Made by a program: the position numbers and the translations under genes
Notes under the pieces: model-generated
Database searches by the model: none
What the model saw: only the letters and a program-made list of their open reading frames with translations
What the model was told of the DNA's origin: nothing
Part shown: positions 31,485 through 40,395 of the stretch, in pieces
Numbering within the stretch: the first letter of the stretch is position 1
How the letters are laid out: every line of letters begins with the position of its first letter
Assembly: GCA_040753875.1 (NCBI GenBank)
Contig: JBFMDV010000020.1
Span: 1-64,000, forward strand
Source: Candidatus Zixiibacteriota bacterium
GTDB lineage: Bacteria; Zixibacteria; MSB-5A5; GN15; FEB-12
DNA: 64,000 bases
Direction: 5' to 3'

Positions 31485-33554
31485 ATGTTCAGCTTTCTCA
31501 ATGGTTCCGTGCTGTTCGCCGCTCTGGCGGCGCTGATCCCGCTCATCATTCATCTCTTTTCACGGCGGCGGGTCAAAGTCGTGGACTTCTCATCGGTGCG
31601 GCACCTGAAGGCAATGCAGAAGCGGCAGGTACGCCGGCTCAAGATCAGACAGTTGTTGCTCTTGCTCCTTCGTATGCTCGTTATCCTCGCCGTTGTCCTG
31701 GCGTTTGCCCGCCCCACGACCAAGAGCGGGACAGTCGGATCGCACGCATCAGTAGCCGCCGTCGTTCTGCTGGACAATTCGGCCTCGATGAATCGGTACG
31801 TCACCGATGGCAACCTCTTCGATATCGCCAAGAAACGCACGTATGAGCTATTGCAGACTTTTGGACAGGCTGACCAGATCGTACTCATGCCGCTGTGCCG
31901 TCGATCCGAGCAGGTAACGCCGCAGGCGTTCGGCTCGGCAGCGGTTGCATTGGAACAACTGGAACAGACACAGGTGGGATATGGCGAAGCTGATTTCCAG
32001 ACCACGCTGCAAAGCGCTGTGGATCTCCTGACTTCGGCGGCGCACCTGAATCGCGAACTGTACATCGTGAGCGACCAGCAGCGCCATTCACTGCCGGACA
32101 AACAGCTCCCCATCGACTCCGCCGCCCGCGTCTATGTGGTGGACCTTCCTTTAGAAGTAAACGACAACATTGGGATTGTCTCGGTCGATTTTGGCGGACA
32201 ATTGATTCAGCCCGGCCTTGATTTCAGTCTCGTCGCCACCGTCAAGAACTACGGACCCGGTGACGGCTCCGATATGCTGGCATCACTCTTTGTCGATGAC
32301 CGACGCGTCGCACAGACCAGTTTTCGAGTCGGCGGAAATGCCGAGGCCACGGTGCGGTTCACCCACGCGGTCACCGCGACCGGTTTTCATTCAGGGTACG
32401 TCGAGATCTCTGACGACAAATTCCAGGGGGACAACCGCTATTATTTCAGCTTTCGCATCGCCGATCGCTTCAATGTACTCATTGTCAATGGTGATCAATC
32501 CGCGCAATATATCGGTCTGGCGCTTGCTCCCAGTCCCGCCCTGACCCAGGCATGGTCGGTCAAGACAGCCGCCCCCGATGAACTCTCAGGGGTGGATCTC
32601 TCCGGCTACGATGTGGTCGTGCTGGCCGGAGCGCCACGGCTCGCCGCTCCCTTCGATGAACGTATCAAGAGTTTTGTGATGAGCGGCAAAGGGGCGTTTG
32701 TTGTGTACGGCGCCGACAGCCCGATCGGAGATTTCAACAGCCTGTGGTCCGACATGACCGGCGTGATGTTCGATGAGCCGGTACGGGCGACTTTCACCCG
32801 GGCCGGTTATTATTCATTTCAGTCTTTTACTATGGCACATCCGGTTTTTTCGCTGTTCGGTTTCGAGAAGAGCAAGCCGCCGGAGATCAAGTTCTTCACG
32901 TTGCCAAAGCCGCGACTCGTAGGCCAGAGCCGCGAATTGGCCGAGTTCACCGGCAGTCGGCCGGCTCTCGTCGAGAATCAATTCGGCAGTGGCAGAGTGA
33001 TAACCTTTACTGCTCCCATGATACCAGACTACACCGACCTCCCCGGCCAGGCGTTCTTTGTACCGTTTGTTTCCCGGATCGTGGAGTACCTCGCTTCGGA
33101 CCTTTCGTCACTCGAAACGCGCCTGTTTGTCGGCGGCAATATCATCAGATCGCCCATGCTTCGCGGAGCGCCCGCATATTCGCTGCAGATGACGTCGCCC
33201 GATAACATGGAATACTCGCTTTCACCCGAAGACTCCCCGGGCGCTGTCACGGTTAATGCCAAACCAACGCAGCTTCCCGGCATCTATTCTCTCCGTTATG
33301 TGAGTCAGGAAGTGGATCGCTTTGCGGTCAATCTCAAACCGGCGGAATGCGATCTGACTGCCGCCGACATGGACCAGTTTACCTCGGCCATCGGCGCCGC
33401 ATCAGCCAATCAACTCACTACCGGCGCGCCGATGGAAGCGGCCATTGCCTCGTTCCGGTTCGGTCGAGAACTATGGCAGTTGTTCCTCTGGGGCGCCGTT
33501 CTTTTCCTCGCCCTTGAGATGTTGCTGGCGCGAGGTGCGCCTCCCGAGGAGTGA
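31485..33554 (+). CDS. BatA-like membrane protein with von Willebrand factor A domain
   Basis: 689 residues. The first 70 residues are the double-transmembrane BatA N-terminal module (FLNGSVLFAALAALIPLIIHLFSRRRVKVVDFSSVRHLKAM, then LLLLLLRMLVILAVVLAFARP). A VWA domain follows (about 85-235) with an intact metal-binding DxSxS (DNSAS in VVLLDNSASMNRY). After a beta-rich CARDB-like region (about 240-330) comes a glutamine-amidotransferase-like fold (VLIVNGDQSAQYIGLALAPS, YDVVVLAGAPRL, GAFVVYGADSP) and a last membrane helix near 665-682. BatA-like proteins with this extension are known in FCB bacteria with no firm role; aerotolerance and stress roles come from Bacteroides. It is embedded in the gcvT-to-methyltransferase run. 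Confidence 0.85.
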   Translation: MFSFLNGSVLFAALAALIPLIIHLFSRRRVKVVDFSSVRHLKAMQKRQVRRLKIRQLLLLLLRMLVILAVVLAFARPTTKSGTVGSHASVAAVVLLDNSASMNRYVTDGNLFDIAKKRTYELLQTFGQADQIVLMPLCRRSEQVTPQAFGSAAVALEQLEQTQVGYGEADFQTTLQSAVDLLTSAAHLNRELYIVSDQQRHSLPDKQLPIDSAARVYVVDLPLEVNDNIGIVSVDFGGQLIQPGLDFSLVATVKNYGPGDGSDMLASLFVDDRRVAQTSFRVGGNAEATVRFTHAVTATGFHSGYVEISDDKFQGDNRYYFSFRIADRFNVLIVNGDQSAQYIGLALAPSPALTQAWSVKTAAPDELSGVDLSGYDVVVLAGAPRLAAPFDERIKSFVMSGKGAFVVYGADSPIGDFNSLWSDMTGVMFDEPVRATFTRAGYYSFQSFTMAHPVFSLFGFEKSKPPEIKFFTLPKPRLVGQSRELAEFTGSRPALVENQFGSGRVITFTAPMIPDYTDLPGQAFFVPFVSRIVEYLASDLSSLETRLFVGGNIIRSPMLRGAPAYSLQMTSPDNMEYSLSPEDSPGAVTVNAKPTQLPGIYSLRYVSQEVDRFAVNLKPAECDLTAADMDQFTSAIGAASANQLTTGAPMEAAIASFRFGRELWQLFLWGAVLFLALEMLLARGAPPEE

Positions 33555-33557
33555 CCT

Positions 33558-35447
33558 ATGACGCTCCTCGCCGCCGAATATATCAGCAAGAAATTCAAGG
33601 ATCAGGTCCTGATGGGCAGGGTCTCATTCACCGTTCAGGACAGTGACCGAATCGGACTGGTGGGGAAGAACGGCTCGGGCAAAACCACCCTCCTGGAGAT
33701 CCTCGCCGCCAAACAGGAGCCGGACAGCGGTGTCATCACCCGCTCGCGTGCCTGCCGGATCGATTATGTGGAACAGGAAAAAACGGAATACCTTGACCAG
33801 ACTCTCCACGAGTTCGTCTCGGCCGCGCGACAGGACCTCCTCGATATGCAGCGAGAGATACGGGAACTTGAGCAGCATCTGGCTCATTTCCCTCATGACG
33901 GCGAAAGCCTGACCAGACTCGGAACGATTCAGCACACGTTCGAGTCCGCGCGAGGGCACCTGTTCGAAAACGAGGTGCGCATTATTCTCGAAGGGCTCGG
34001 TTTTGCGCCCGTTCGCCATCACGATCCGCTCCGCAACCTCTCTGGCGGCGAGAAGAATCGCGCCGGGCTGGCCCGCCTGTTGGCCGGTAACGGGAACCTT
34101 TTGCTCCTCGATGAGCCCACTAACCACCTCGATATCGAATCCACCACCTGGCTCGAGAATTATCTCAAGCAGCTCAATAAAGCGTATATCATTGTGTCAC
34201 ACGACCGCACCTTTTTGACCACCACGGTCGACCGTGTGTGGGAGGTGGGATTCGGCACGCTCGAGTTCTACTACAACGGCTTTGAGAGATATCTGAGTGA
34301 ACGCCACGAGCGACGGGCGCAGCAGGCGCACAAGTACGCCTATCAGCAGGAGGAGATCAAGCGACTGGAGGAGTTCGTGCGCCGCAACATGGCGGGCCAG
34401 AAGACCAAACAGGCGCAATCCAAACTGAAATATCTCGCCCGCATCAAACGTATCGAGGCGCCCCGGTCCGATGGTCGCGGACCCCTGATCAAGGTCAGTT
34501 CATCGGGTCGCTCGTTTAATCATGTGCTTGCCGCCGACAGTATATCTCTCGGCTACGGATCGAGGACGGTCGTGGAAGATATCACGTTCGATCTGTACCG
34601 CGGTGACAAGGTTGGTTTGATCGGACGTAACGGCTCCGGTAAATCCACCATCCTCAAAGCATTGCTCGGCGAACTCGAACCGATGGCCGGCACGCTTCGA
34701 CTCGGGAGCAACGTCGATGTCGCCTATTTCGATCAGGAGCTATCGGACCTGAACTACGAGGCCACGGTTTTGGACAATCTGTGGGAGTTGGATCCATCGG
34801 CCGAGGTCGGCAAGATCCGCTCCGCGCTGGCGCGCTTTGGATTCACGGGCGAGGACGTCCTCAAAGCTGTCGCTGCTCTCTCGGGTGGCGAGAAGACCAA
34901 ACTTTGCCTGGCGCGGCTCTTATACCGCCCAGCCAACTTTGTCATTCTCGACGAACCCACCAACCATCTGGATATAGACGCCCGCGAGGCGCTTGAAACT
35001 GCGCTGGGCAACTATGACGGCACCTGTTTGATTGTGAGCCACGATCGGTTCTTTCTTGACCGGGTGACCAGTCGCATACTCCATGTCAACGACGGTAGTG
35101 TGACACCGTACAACGGCAATTACAGTTATTTCGCGGAGAAGACAAAGCCAATCGAACCAGCCGCCGCTCCTAAGACTAAAGACAGTTCGAAGAAACGGGC
35201 GTTTGATGATTTCCGTGAGCAGTCCAAACGAAAGGCCCGACATAAAAAGCAACTCCTGTCGAGCAAGTCGAAACTCGCCGACCTGGAGAAAGAACTCGAA
35301 CAACTGGAAAGCGGAATCGCGCGCGATATCCCTCGCCACGACTGGGAAGCTCTCCAACGGGCCTCCGAGCGCAAGAAGGAAGTCGAGAAGGAAATTCTCG
35401 ATCTGTACGCCGCACTCGAAGAACTGGAGGGGATGAGCTTTGATTAA
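33558..35447 (+). CDS. ABC-F family ATPase (Uup/EttA-like)
   Basis: 629 residues with two ATP-binding cassettes and no membrane span. Cassette 1: GLVGKNGSGKTTLLEIL, LSGGEKNRAGLARLL, LLLDEPTNHLDIESTTWLE. The linker has the ABC-F arm region (YLSERHERRAQQAHKYAYQQEEIKRLEEFV). Cassette 2: GLIGRNGSGKSTILKAL, LSGGEKTKLCLARLL, VILDEPTNHLDIDAREALE. The C-terminal tail is a charged coiled coil (KRKARHKKQLLSSKSKLADLEKELEQLE), as in Uup. ABC-F proteins act on the ribosome, and some protect it from antibiotics. The exact subfamily is uncertain. The next gene overlaps its end by 8 bases. Confidence 0.93.
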   Translation: MTLLAAEYISKKFKDQVLMGRVSFTVQDSDRIGLVGKNGSGKTTLLEILAAKQEPDSGVITRSRACRIDYVEQEKTEYLDQTLHEFVSAARQDLLDMQREIRELEQHLAHFPHDGESLTRLGTIQHTFESARGHLFENEVRIILEGLGFAPVRHHDPLRNLSGGEKNRAGLARLLAGNGNLLLLDEPTNHLDIESTTWLENYLKQLNKAYIIVSHDRTFLTTTVDRVWEVGFGTLEFYYNGFERYLSERHERRAQQAHKYAYQQEEIKRLEEFVRRNMAGQKTKQAQSKLKYLARIKRIEAPRSDGRGPLIKVSSSGRSFNHVLAADSISLGYGSRTVVEDITFDLYRGDKVGLIGRNGSGKSTILKALLGELEPMAGTLRLGSNVDVAYFDQELSDLNYEATVLDNLWELDPSAEVGKIRSALARFGFTGEDVLKAVAALSGGEKTKLCLARLLYRPANFVILDEPTNHLDIDAREALETALGNYDGTCLIVSHDRFFLDRVTSRILHVNDGSVTPYNGNYSYFAEKTKPIEPAAAPKTKDSSKKRAFDDFREQSKRKARHKKQLLSSKSKLADLEKELEQLESGIARDIPRHDWEALQRASERKKEVEKEILDLYAALEELEGMSFD

Positions 35448-36060
35448 ACTGCTCGTTGTCTCGGGATCGCCGGTTGTCGGTAGTTCAACCGACATCCTGC
35501 TTCACGAAATCGAAGGTGCCATTGTGGGGAACCTGCCGTCGGACCGAATTGAGTCGACTTTCGTGAAACTAAACGATATGAAGTTCATCCCGTGCCAGGC
35601 GTGCGGCAAAGCGCCAACTCCGGACTGGTGCTTCTTTCACGACGATCTCGATAAAGTGTACAGTCTCGTTGCCGAGTGTGACTGCCTGCTGTTCGGCTCC
35701 CCGATCTATTTCGATTCGGTCTCGGCTCAGGCGAAAGCGTTTATGGATCGCTGCAACTGTTTCCGGCCGGTCGATTTCGATGACACCCAGCCCAACCACC
35801 ATTTCGTCAAGCGCCTTAAGCGAAAACGCCCCGGCGCGATAGTGCTGGTGGGTGGAGCGAATCAGTGGATGGAGGGCGCGCGTCGTTCCATTGCCGGTTT
35901 CTTCAAATGGATCGAGGTAACCAACGAGGGCGTGGTTACGTATGCAACAACCGATGACAACCGTATCGGTACCGTGAAAGAGGACCGCGAGGCACTCAAC
36001 CGGGCACAGGAGACAGGAAAACATCTCGCCTCATTGCTGGCAAAGACACATGAAGCATGA
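35440..36060 (+). CDS. Flavodoxin-like NADPH-dependent FMN reductase/iron-sulfur flavoprotein
   Basis: 206 residues. The FMN phosphate loop is VVSGSPVVGSSTDIL at the N terminus, and the flavin-side loop is LLFGSPIYFDSVSAQAKAFMDR. Between them are cysteines (CQACGKAPTPDWC) positioned like the compact cysteine motif of iron-sulfur flavoproteins of the archaeal Isf group, although only three are present here. These enzymes pass electrons to quinones, oxygen species or metals. Its start overlaps the ABC-F gene by 8 bases, and its end overlaps the methyltransferase by 11. Confidence 0.8.
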   Translation: MIKLLVVSGSPVVGSSTDILLHEIEGAIVGNLPSDRIESTFVKLNDMKFIPCQACGKAPTPDWCFFHDDLDKVYSLVAECDCLLFGSPIYFDSVSAQAKAFMDRCNCFRPVDFDDTQPNHHFVKRLKRKRPGAIVLVGGANQWMEGARRSIAGFFKWIEVTNEGVVTYATTDDNRIGTVKEDREALNRAQETGKHLASLLAKTHEA

Positions 36061-36700
36061 CACCGTGAATTATTACCGTGCTCGGGCTGCCGAATACGAG
36101 CAGATATATTACCGCGAAGTCCCCGAGCGTCGCCAGGAATTGGCCGACGAAGTCATCCGCCTCCGTTCCCTTGCCTCCGGCAAGACCGTGCTCGAGCTCG
36201 CCTGTGGTACCGGCTATTGGACTCAGGTGCTGTCCGAAACCGCTCGGCAGGTCACCGCCATCGACATTTCGCCGGAAATGCTGTCCGAAGCAAAGAAGAA
36301 ACCGCTTGGCTGTCCGGTCGAGTTTGTCCAGGGGGATATGTTCTCACGCCAGTGGCCAGACCACGCCTTTGACCTGATCGCCGTGGGGTTCTGGTTCTCG
36401 CATCAGCCGCGACAGGAATATGACAAGCTCTTTGATCTATACGCTCATTGTGTAACCGATAACGGCTTGATCTGGATGATCGACAACAACCCTCCGGCCG
36501 AGGGGTCGGGCCACCAAACGATCGGCACAGACGAATTCGGAAACAACTACAAGCAGCGCTTCCTCGACAATGGTGAGCGATATGTCATACTCAAAAACTA
36601 CTTCTCAGAACAAGATTTACTCTCGCTGTTTTCTCGTCGCTTCCGGATCATCCGGATGATTTACAAAACATACTATTGGTCGGTTCAATTGGCTCGATAA
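36050..36700 (+). CDS. Class I SAM-dependent methyltransferase
   Basis: 216 residues. The SAM-binding motif is VLELACGTGYWTQVL, followed by VTAIDISPEMLSEAKKK as the acidic ribose-binding strand, VEFVQGDMFSRQW and FDLIAVGFWFSHQPRQEY. This fits the broad class I methyltransferase group (Methyltransf_11/25), with no clue to substrate. It is the last gene of the gcvT operon and is translationally coupled to the flavodoxin-like gene. No terminator was seen before the next promoter at 36739. Confidence 0.88.
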   Translation: MKHDTVNYYRARAAEYEQIYYREVPERRQELADEVIRLRSLASGKTVLELACGTGYWTQVLSETARQVTAIDISPEMLSEAKKKPLGCPVEFVQGDMFSRQWPDHAFDLIAVGFWFSHQPRQEYDKLFDLYAHCVTDNGLIWMIDNNPPAEGSGHQTIGTDEFGNNYKQRFLDNGERYVILKNYFSEQDLLSLFSRRFRIIRMIYKTYYWSVQLAR

Positions 36701-36738
36701 TTCCGGTCGGGCGACAGAACTCTGCCTCCTGAAAATCA

Positions 36739-36767
36739 TTGACATGGGTGGCGATGTTCGCTATACT
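36739..36767 (+). promoter_or_regulatory. Strong sigma-70 promoter for the dockerin-type gene
   Basis: TTGACA (36739-36744) and TATACT (36762-36767, five of six) are separated by exactly 17 bases. Transcription would start near 36774, about 34 bases before the ATG. This is the best promoter in the window. Confidence 0.8.
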
Positions 36768-36807
36768 TGATTGTAGCTTAGCGATAGTCTGTCGTTGTGG
36801 AGGCGCT

Positions 36808-37695
36808 ATGGCGAATCGATTCAACCACTCCGTCCTGGCAATTGTAGTTTTGCTGATTCTTCTACCTTCGGTACTGACCGCCCAACGAATCTCCTTTGCC
36901 GGAGGATGCGGCGTGTGGCGGAACGGGAGTGGTGTACCTGACAGTCTCCTCACTGGAGAACAGATTACTCTTTTCTTGCGCTACGAGAACCCGGACCCAA
37001 TCGTCAGTTGGAACATCGTCAATGGATTCGAGATTTACTCCCCGGATGGTGCCACCTGGAGCGGACCAGTACGCGGGGACACTCTGAACGGTGAGATTCC
37101 GAGATCGAATTGGGACCTGAACTTCGCCATGAATGTGTTTGACGGCAATGGCGCCCCAGATGCTGATACCATTGGAATCATCGGTACCAGGATTCTTGGG
37201 GCAGGGTTGCCACCCGGCTTCAATGGTGTTCCCTACGGCATCCGAATAGGCTCGTTCGATGACTACCAAAGCGGCCATCACCTCTGCATTGACTCCGCCT
37301 GGTTCCGACCGGCCGGTACATGGAAATGGGCTGCCCAGGGAGGCGTTACAGTTGCTCCAGCGTGGGGAGGTCCCTACTGTTTGACAATCTACCATTTGCC
37401 GTGCAAGCGCGTAGCCGGGAAGGCTGCGCCTGTCGGCTGCGGCTGCTGTAGCGCGACCACCGGTAACGTCGACGGTGACCCGGGCGATATCACGGACGTT
37501 TCTGACCTGTCGGCGCTTGTGGACTATCTGTTCGGCAGCGGTCAGATTTCGAGCTGTCCTGAAGAAAACAACGTTGACGGTAGCGGCGATGGGGTCGTGG
37601 ATCTTTCGGACTTAACGAAAATTGTGGATTTCCTGTTCAGTTCCTCAGACTTGCCCGCTTGTCCCGTGTCATGCCGTCAGTACTATGAGCCGTGA
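36808..37695 (+). CDS. Secreted protein with C-terminal dockerin-like domain
   Basis: 295 residues. The ATG at 36808 follows TGGAGG and begins a signal peptide (NHSVLAIVVLLILLPSVLTAQ). The first part (about 25-205) is an unassigned beta-rich domain (ITLFLRYENPDPIVSWNIVNGFEIYSPDGATW, with a WNxxxxFEIYSP pattern). A cysteine cluster (GCGCC) links to two calcium-loop repeats, NVDGDPGDITDVSDLSALVDYLF and NVDGSGDGVVDLSDLTKIVDFLF, which form a type I dockerin-like pair of the kind abundant in Zixibacteria-like genomes. Dockerins bind cohesins; the cohesin-like protein at 18768-19622 is a possible but unproven partner. It is a single gene with its own strong promoter. Confidence 0.8.
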   Translation: MANRFNHSVLAIVVLLILLPSVLTAQRISFAGGCGVWRNGSGVPDSLLTGEQITLFLRYENPDPIVSWNIVNGFEIYSPDGATWSGPVRGDTLNGEIPRSNWDLNFAMNVFDGNGAPDADTIGIIGTRILGAGLPPGFNGVPYGIRIGSFDDYQSGHHLCIDSAWFRPAGTWKWAAQGGVTVAPAWGGPYCLTIYHLPCKRVAGKAAPVGCGCCSATTGNVDGDPGDITDVSDLSALVDYLFGSGQISSCPEENNVDGSGDGVVDLSDLTKIVDFLFSSSDLPACPVSCRQYYEP

Positions 37696-37777
37696 CCGAG
37701 TGAGGGCGTCGACAAAATCGATTGTCGTGCAATGGGATAGGCTTGACGGCATATCTTAACCGGGCCTGAATCTCTCC

Positions 37778-37806
37778 TTGCCTTTTCTGGGGAGGGCAAA
37801 TATATT
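37778..37806 (+). promoter_or_regulatory. Candidate promoter of rpmE and the prfA cluster
   Basis: TTGCCT (37778-37783) and TATATT (37801-37806) are separated by 17 bases. The leader would be about 85 bases to the rpmE start. The -10 matches at five positions and the -35 at four. Confidence 0.55.
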
Positions 37807-37897
37807 AGCTGTTTACCGGGATCGCCTGTCAGGTTGGAACCCGGTTTTGTTCTAAACGTTTGAAGATTGTGAATTGAGAATAGAGGCTACCGATTAC

Positions 37898-38107
37898 ATG
37901 AAACCCGGCATCCACCCCGATTACAAGGAACTCACGATCACGTGCGCCTGCGGAGCGACCTACCCCACGCGCTCCACGCGGAAGGCGATAAGTGTCGAGA
38001 TCTGCGCCAATTGCCACCCGTATTTTACGGGCAAGCAGAAGCTCCTAGATACGGCCGGCCGTGTCGAGCGGTTCCGCCGCAAATACGGTCAGACCCCAAA
38101 GAAATAG
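37898..38107 (+). CDS. rpmE: Ribosomal protein bL31
   Basis: 69 residues, a normal bL31. It begins [19 protein letters not shown], and the zinc-type cysteines are present (CAC and CANC), so this is the zinc-binding form rather than the zinc-free paralogue. The tail is [20 protein letters not shown]. The ATG at 37898 is the family start; the open frame continues 8 codons upstream but without family similarity. It is the first gene of a translation cluster (rpmE, DUF1385, prfA, unknown, prmC). Confidence 0.96.
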   Translation: MKPGIHPDYKELTITCACGATYPTRSTRKAISVEICANCHPYFTGKQKLLDTAGRVERFRRKYGQTPKK

Positions 38108-38259
38108 GTCAGCCGCACAGAATTCTTTCGCATCACGGGGGCGGGCTGCGTATTGTCTATGAAACCGCCAGGAAACTTGAGACGTTAATTGCTTGTTGTA
38201 CCGGCCAAGGCTCGTGCGGTTTTGGACGATAGCTATTAGGAGTCTGACAGAAATCACCT

Positions 38260-39228
38260 ATGCCCGATCTTAATGTCGGCGGACAAGCCGTTATTGAGGG
38301 CGTCATGATGCGGTCCAAAGATCGCGTCGCGACCGCCGTCCGTATTCCCAGCGGTGAAATCATAGTCAAGACAGAGCCGTTCGTTTCGGTGACCAGCCGA
38401 AACAAGTCGCTCGGCCTGCCCATCGTTCGGGGCGCCATTGCCTTCTTCGAGATGCTGGTGCTGGGGATCAGAACGCTGAACTTCTCGGCCGATATCGCTG
38501 TCAAAGAGATCGAAAAAGAAGAAGCCAGACTGAAAGGGGAAGTGTACCGGGAAGCCACCAAGAAGTCCAATCCCCTCTACCTTACCTTCACGGCCATTGC
38601 CGCCTTGGGAATCGGCATCGCGGTGTTCTTCTTTCTGCCGCTGGCGATCGCCAATCTGCTCGGGATTCAGACGGACGCACTTGGGTTTAATCTCTTGGCC
38701 GGTGCCATTCGGCTGAGCATGTTCGTCATATATGTCTGGCTCATTTCGCTGTTCAAGGAGTTCAATCGGATATTCCAGTATCACGGCGCCGAACACAAAT
38801 CGATATATGCCTATGAAGTGGGCGATGAACTAACTCCGGAGCGGGCCGCAACTCACACCCGTTTTCATCCGCGCTGTGGGACATCGTTTATTCTGATTGT
38901 CGCTTTGTCGGCCATCGCAGTGTACGCCATATCGGATACACTCTTTGCCGTGATCACCGGTCATCCCCCGCAACTACTGGTGAGGTTCGCTGTCCACCTC
39001 AGCCTGCTGCCGCTGGTGTCGGGCGGCTCGTACGAACTGCTCAAACTCTCCGGCCGGACTCGCGACAATACTATCACCAAAGTGCTTATCCGCCCCGGCC
39101 TCTGGCTGCAGAAAATCACCACCAAAGAGCCCTCGCTCGACCAGCTTGAGGTGGCGATAGCCGCCATGGAAGCGGCGCTCGGTGTCTCCGAATCCCGCGT
39201 GACCTCCAAGGTTACCGCCCACTCGTAG
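38260..39228 (+). CDS. DUF1385 membrane protein
   Basis: 322 residues. The start PDLNVGGQAVIEGVMMRSKD is the hallmark of the DUF1385 family. Later hallmarks are FNRIFQYHGAEHKSIYAYE and HTRFHPRCGTSFILIV, with a conserved histidine and cysteine. About four membrane helices are predicted. The family is poorly understood; a metal-binding role is suggested by the H/C motifs but unproven. Its place between rpmE and prfA is conserved in many phyla. A short AGGGAC/GTCCCT hairpin overlaps its stop. Confidence 0.9.
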   Translation: MPDLNVGGQAVIEGVMMRSKDRVATAVRIPSGEIIVKTEPFVSVTSRNKSLGLPIVRGAIAFFEMLVLGIRTLNFSADIAVKEIEKEEARLKGEVYREATKKSNPLYLTFTAIAALGIGIAVFFFLPLAIANLLGIQTDALGFNLLAGAIRLSMFVIYVWLISLFKEFNRIFQYHGAEHKSIYAYEVGDELTPERAATHTRFHPRCGTSFILIVALSAIAVYAISDTLFAVITGHPPQLLVRFAVHLSLLPLVSGGSYELLKLSGRTRDNTITKVLIRPGLWLQKITTKEPSLDQLEVAIAAMEAALGVSESRVTSKVTAHS

Positions 39229-39307
39229 GGACCCGGTCCCTCACTATCTTGCTTCTTTCACTCCTATTCTGTTTATTCGAACCTCAAATAGATAATGTGG
39301 TACACAC

Positions 39308-40381
39308 ATGCTTGATATAGTTGAAAAACTGGAACAGCGTCTGATCGCGCTTGATGAGGCGATGGCTGACCCGGCCAATGTCAACGACCGGCGCAAGCTG
39401 ATTGAGCTCAATCGCGAACGGAGGGGTATCGTCTCGATTCTGGACGTCGGTCGGCGTTACCGCAAAGTGAAGACCGCGCTCGACGAAGCCCGCGAGATAC
39501 TCAAGACCAGCAGCGACGACGAACTGTTGGCCATGGCTCGTGAGGAGTTGGTGCAGTACGAAACGCAGAGCAACGAACTCGAGAACGAGTTCAAGCTGAA
39601 ACTTCTCCCTCGAGACCCCGAAGACGCCAAGGCCGCTATAGTTGAAATTCGTGCCGGTACCGGCGGTGATGAAGCCGGCCTGTTCGCAGCCGACATCTAC
39701 CGGATGTACCAGCGCTACGCCGACGGCAAGAACTGGAAGATGGAAATCCTCAGCTCCAGCGAATCCGGATTGGGGGGATTCAAGGAAATCATCTTCTCGC
39801 TCGATGGCGAAAACGCCTACGGTACCATGAAGTACGAATCCGGTGTTCATCGTGTCCAACGCGTACCGGCCACCGAAACACAGGGGCGGATTCACACCTC
39901 GGCCGTGACTGTGGCCGTCTTCCCCGAAGCCGAGGAAATCGATATCGAAATCAAAGAAAACGAAATCAAAGTCGATGTCTACCGCTCGTCGGGACCGGGC
40001 GGGCAATCCGTCAACACTACCGATTCCGCAGTCCGTATAACGCACCATCCTACCGGACTCGTGGTCACTTGCCAGGATGAGAAATCGCAGTTGAAGAATA
40101 AGGTCAAGGCGCTAAAAGTGCTGCGAGCCCGTCTGTACGACCGCATGATGGCCGAGCGTGAGGCAAAGATCGCCGCCGAGCGTCGCTCCATGGTCTCCAC
40201 GGGTGACCGCTCCGCCAAGATTCGCACGTACAACTTCCCTCAAAGTCGCGTCACCGACCATCGCATCAATCTGACCATCTACCAACTTCCGGATATTCTC
40301 AACGGCAATCTCGATCCGTTGATCGAACCGCTTCAGCAGCACGATCAGGAGGAGCGGCTCAAATTGGAAGCTCACGTCTGA
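39308..40381 (+). CDS. prfA: Peptide chain release factor 1
   Basis: 357 residues. RF1 reads UAA and UAG and triggers peptide release. The PxT stop-codon reading motif is PATETQGRIHTSAVTVAVFPE, and the release motif GGQ is in SSGPGGQSVNTTDSAVRITH. Other hallmarks are EIRAGTGGDEAGLFAADIYRMY and KIRTYNFPQSRVTDHRI. Its modifying enzyme gene, prmC, lies two genes downstream. Confidence 0.97.
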   Translation: MLDIVEKLEQRLIALDEAMADPANVNDRRKLIELNRERRGIVSILDVGRRYRKVKTALDEAREILKTSSDDELLAMAREELVQYETQSNELENEFKLKLLPRDPEDAKAAIVEIRAGTGGDEAGLFAADIYRMYQRYADGKNWKMEILSSSESGLGGFKEIIFSLDGENAYGTMKYESGVHRVQRVPATETQGRIHTSAVTVAVFPEAEEIDIEIKENEIKVDVYRSSGPGGQSVNTTDSAVRITHHPTGLVVTCQDEKSQLKNKVKALKVLRARLYDRMMAEREAKIAAERRSMVSTGDRSAKIRTYNFPQSRVTDHRINLTIYQLPDILNGNLDPLIEPLQQHDQEERLKLEAHV

Positions 40382-40395
40382 GGGGTTTTGCATCA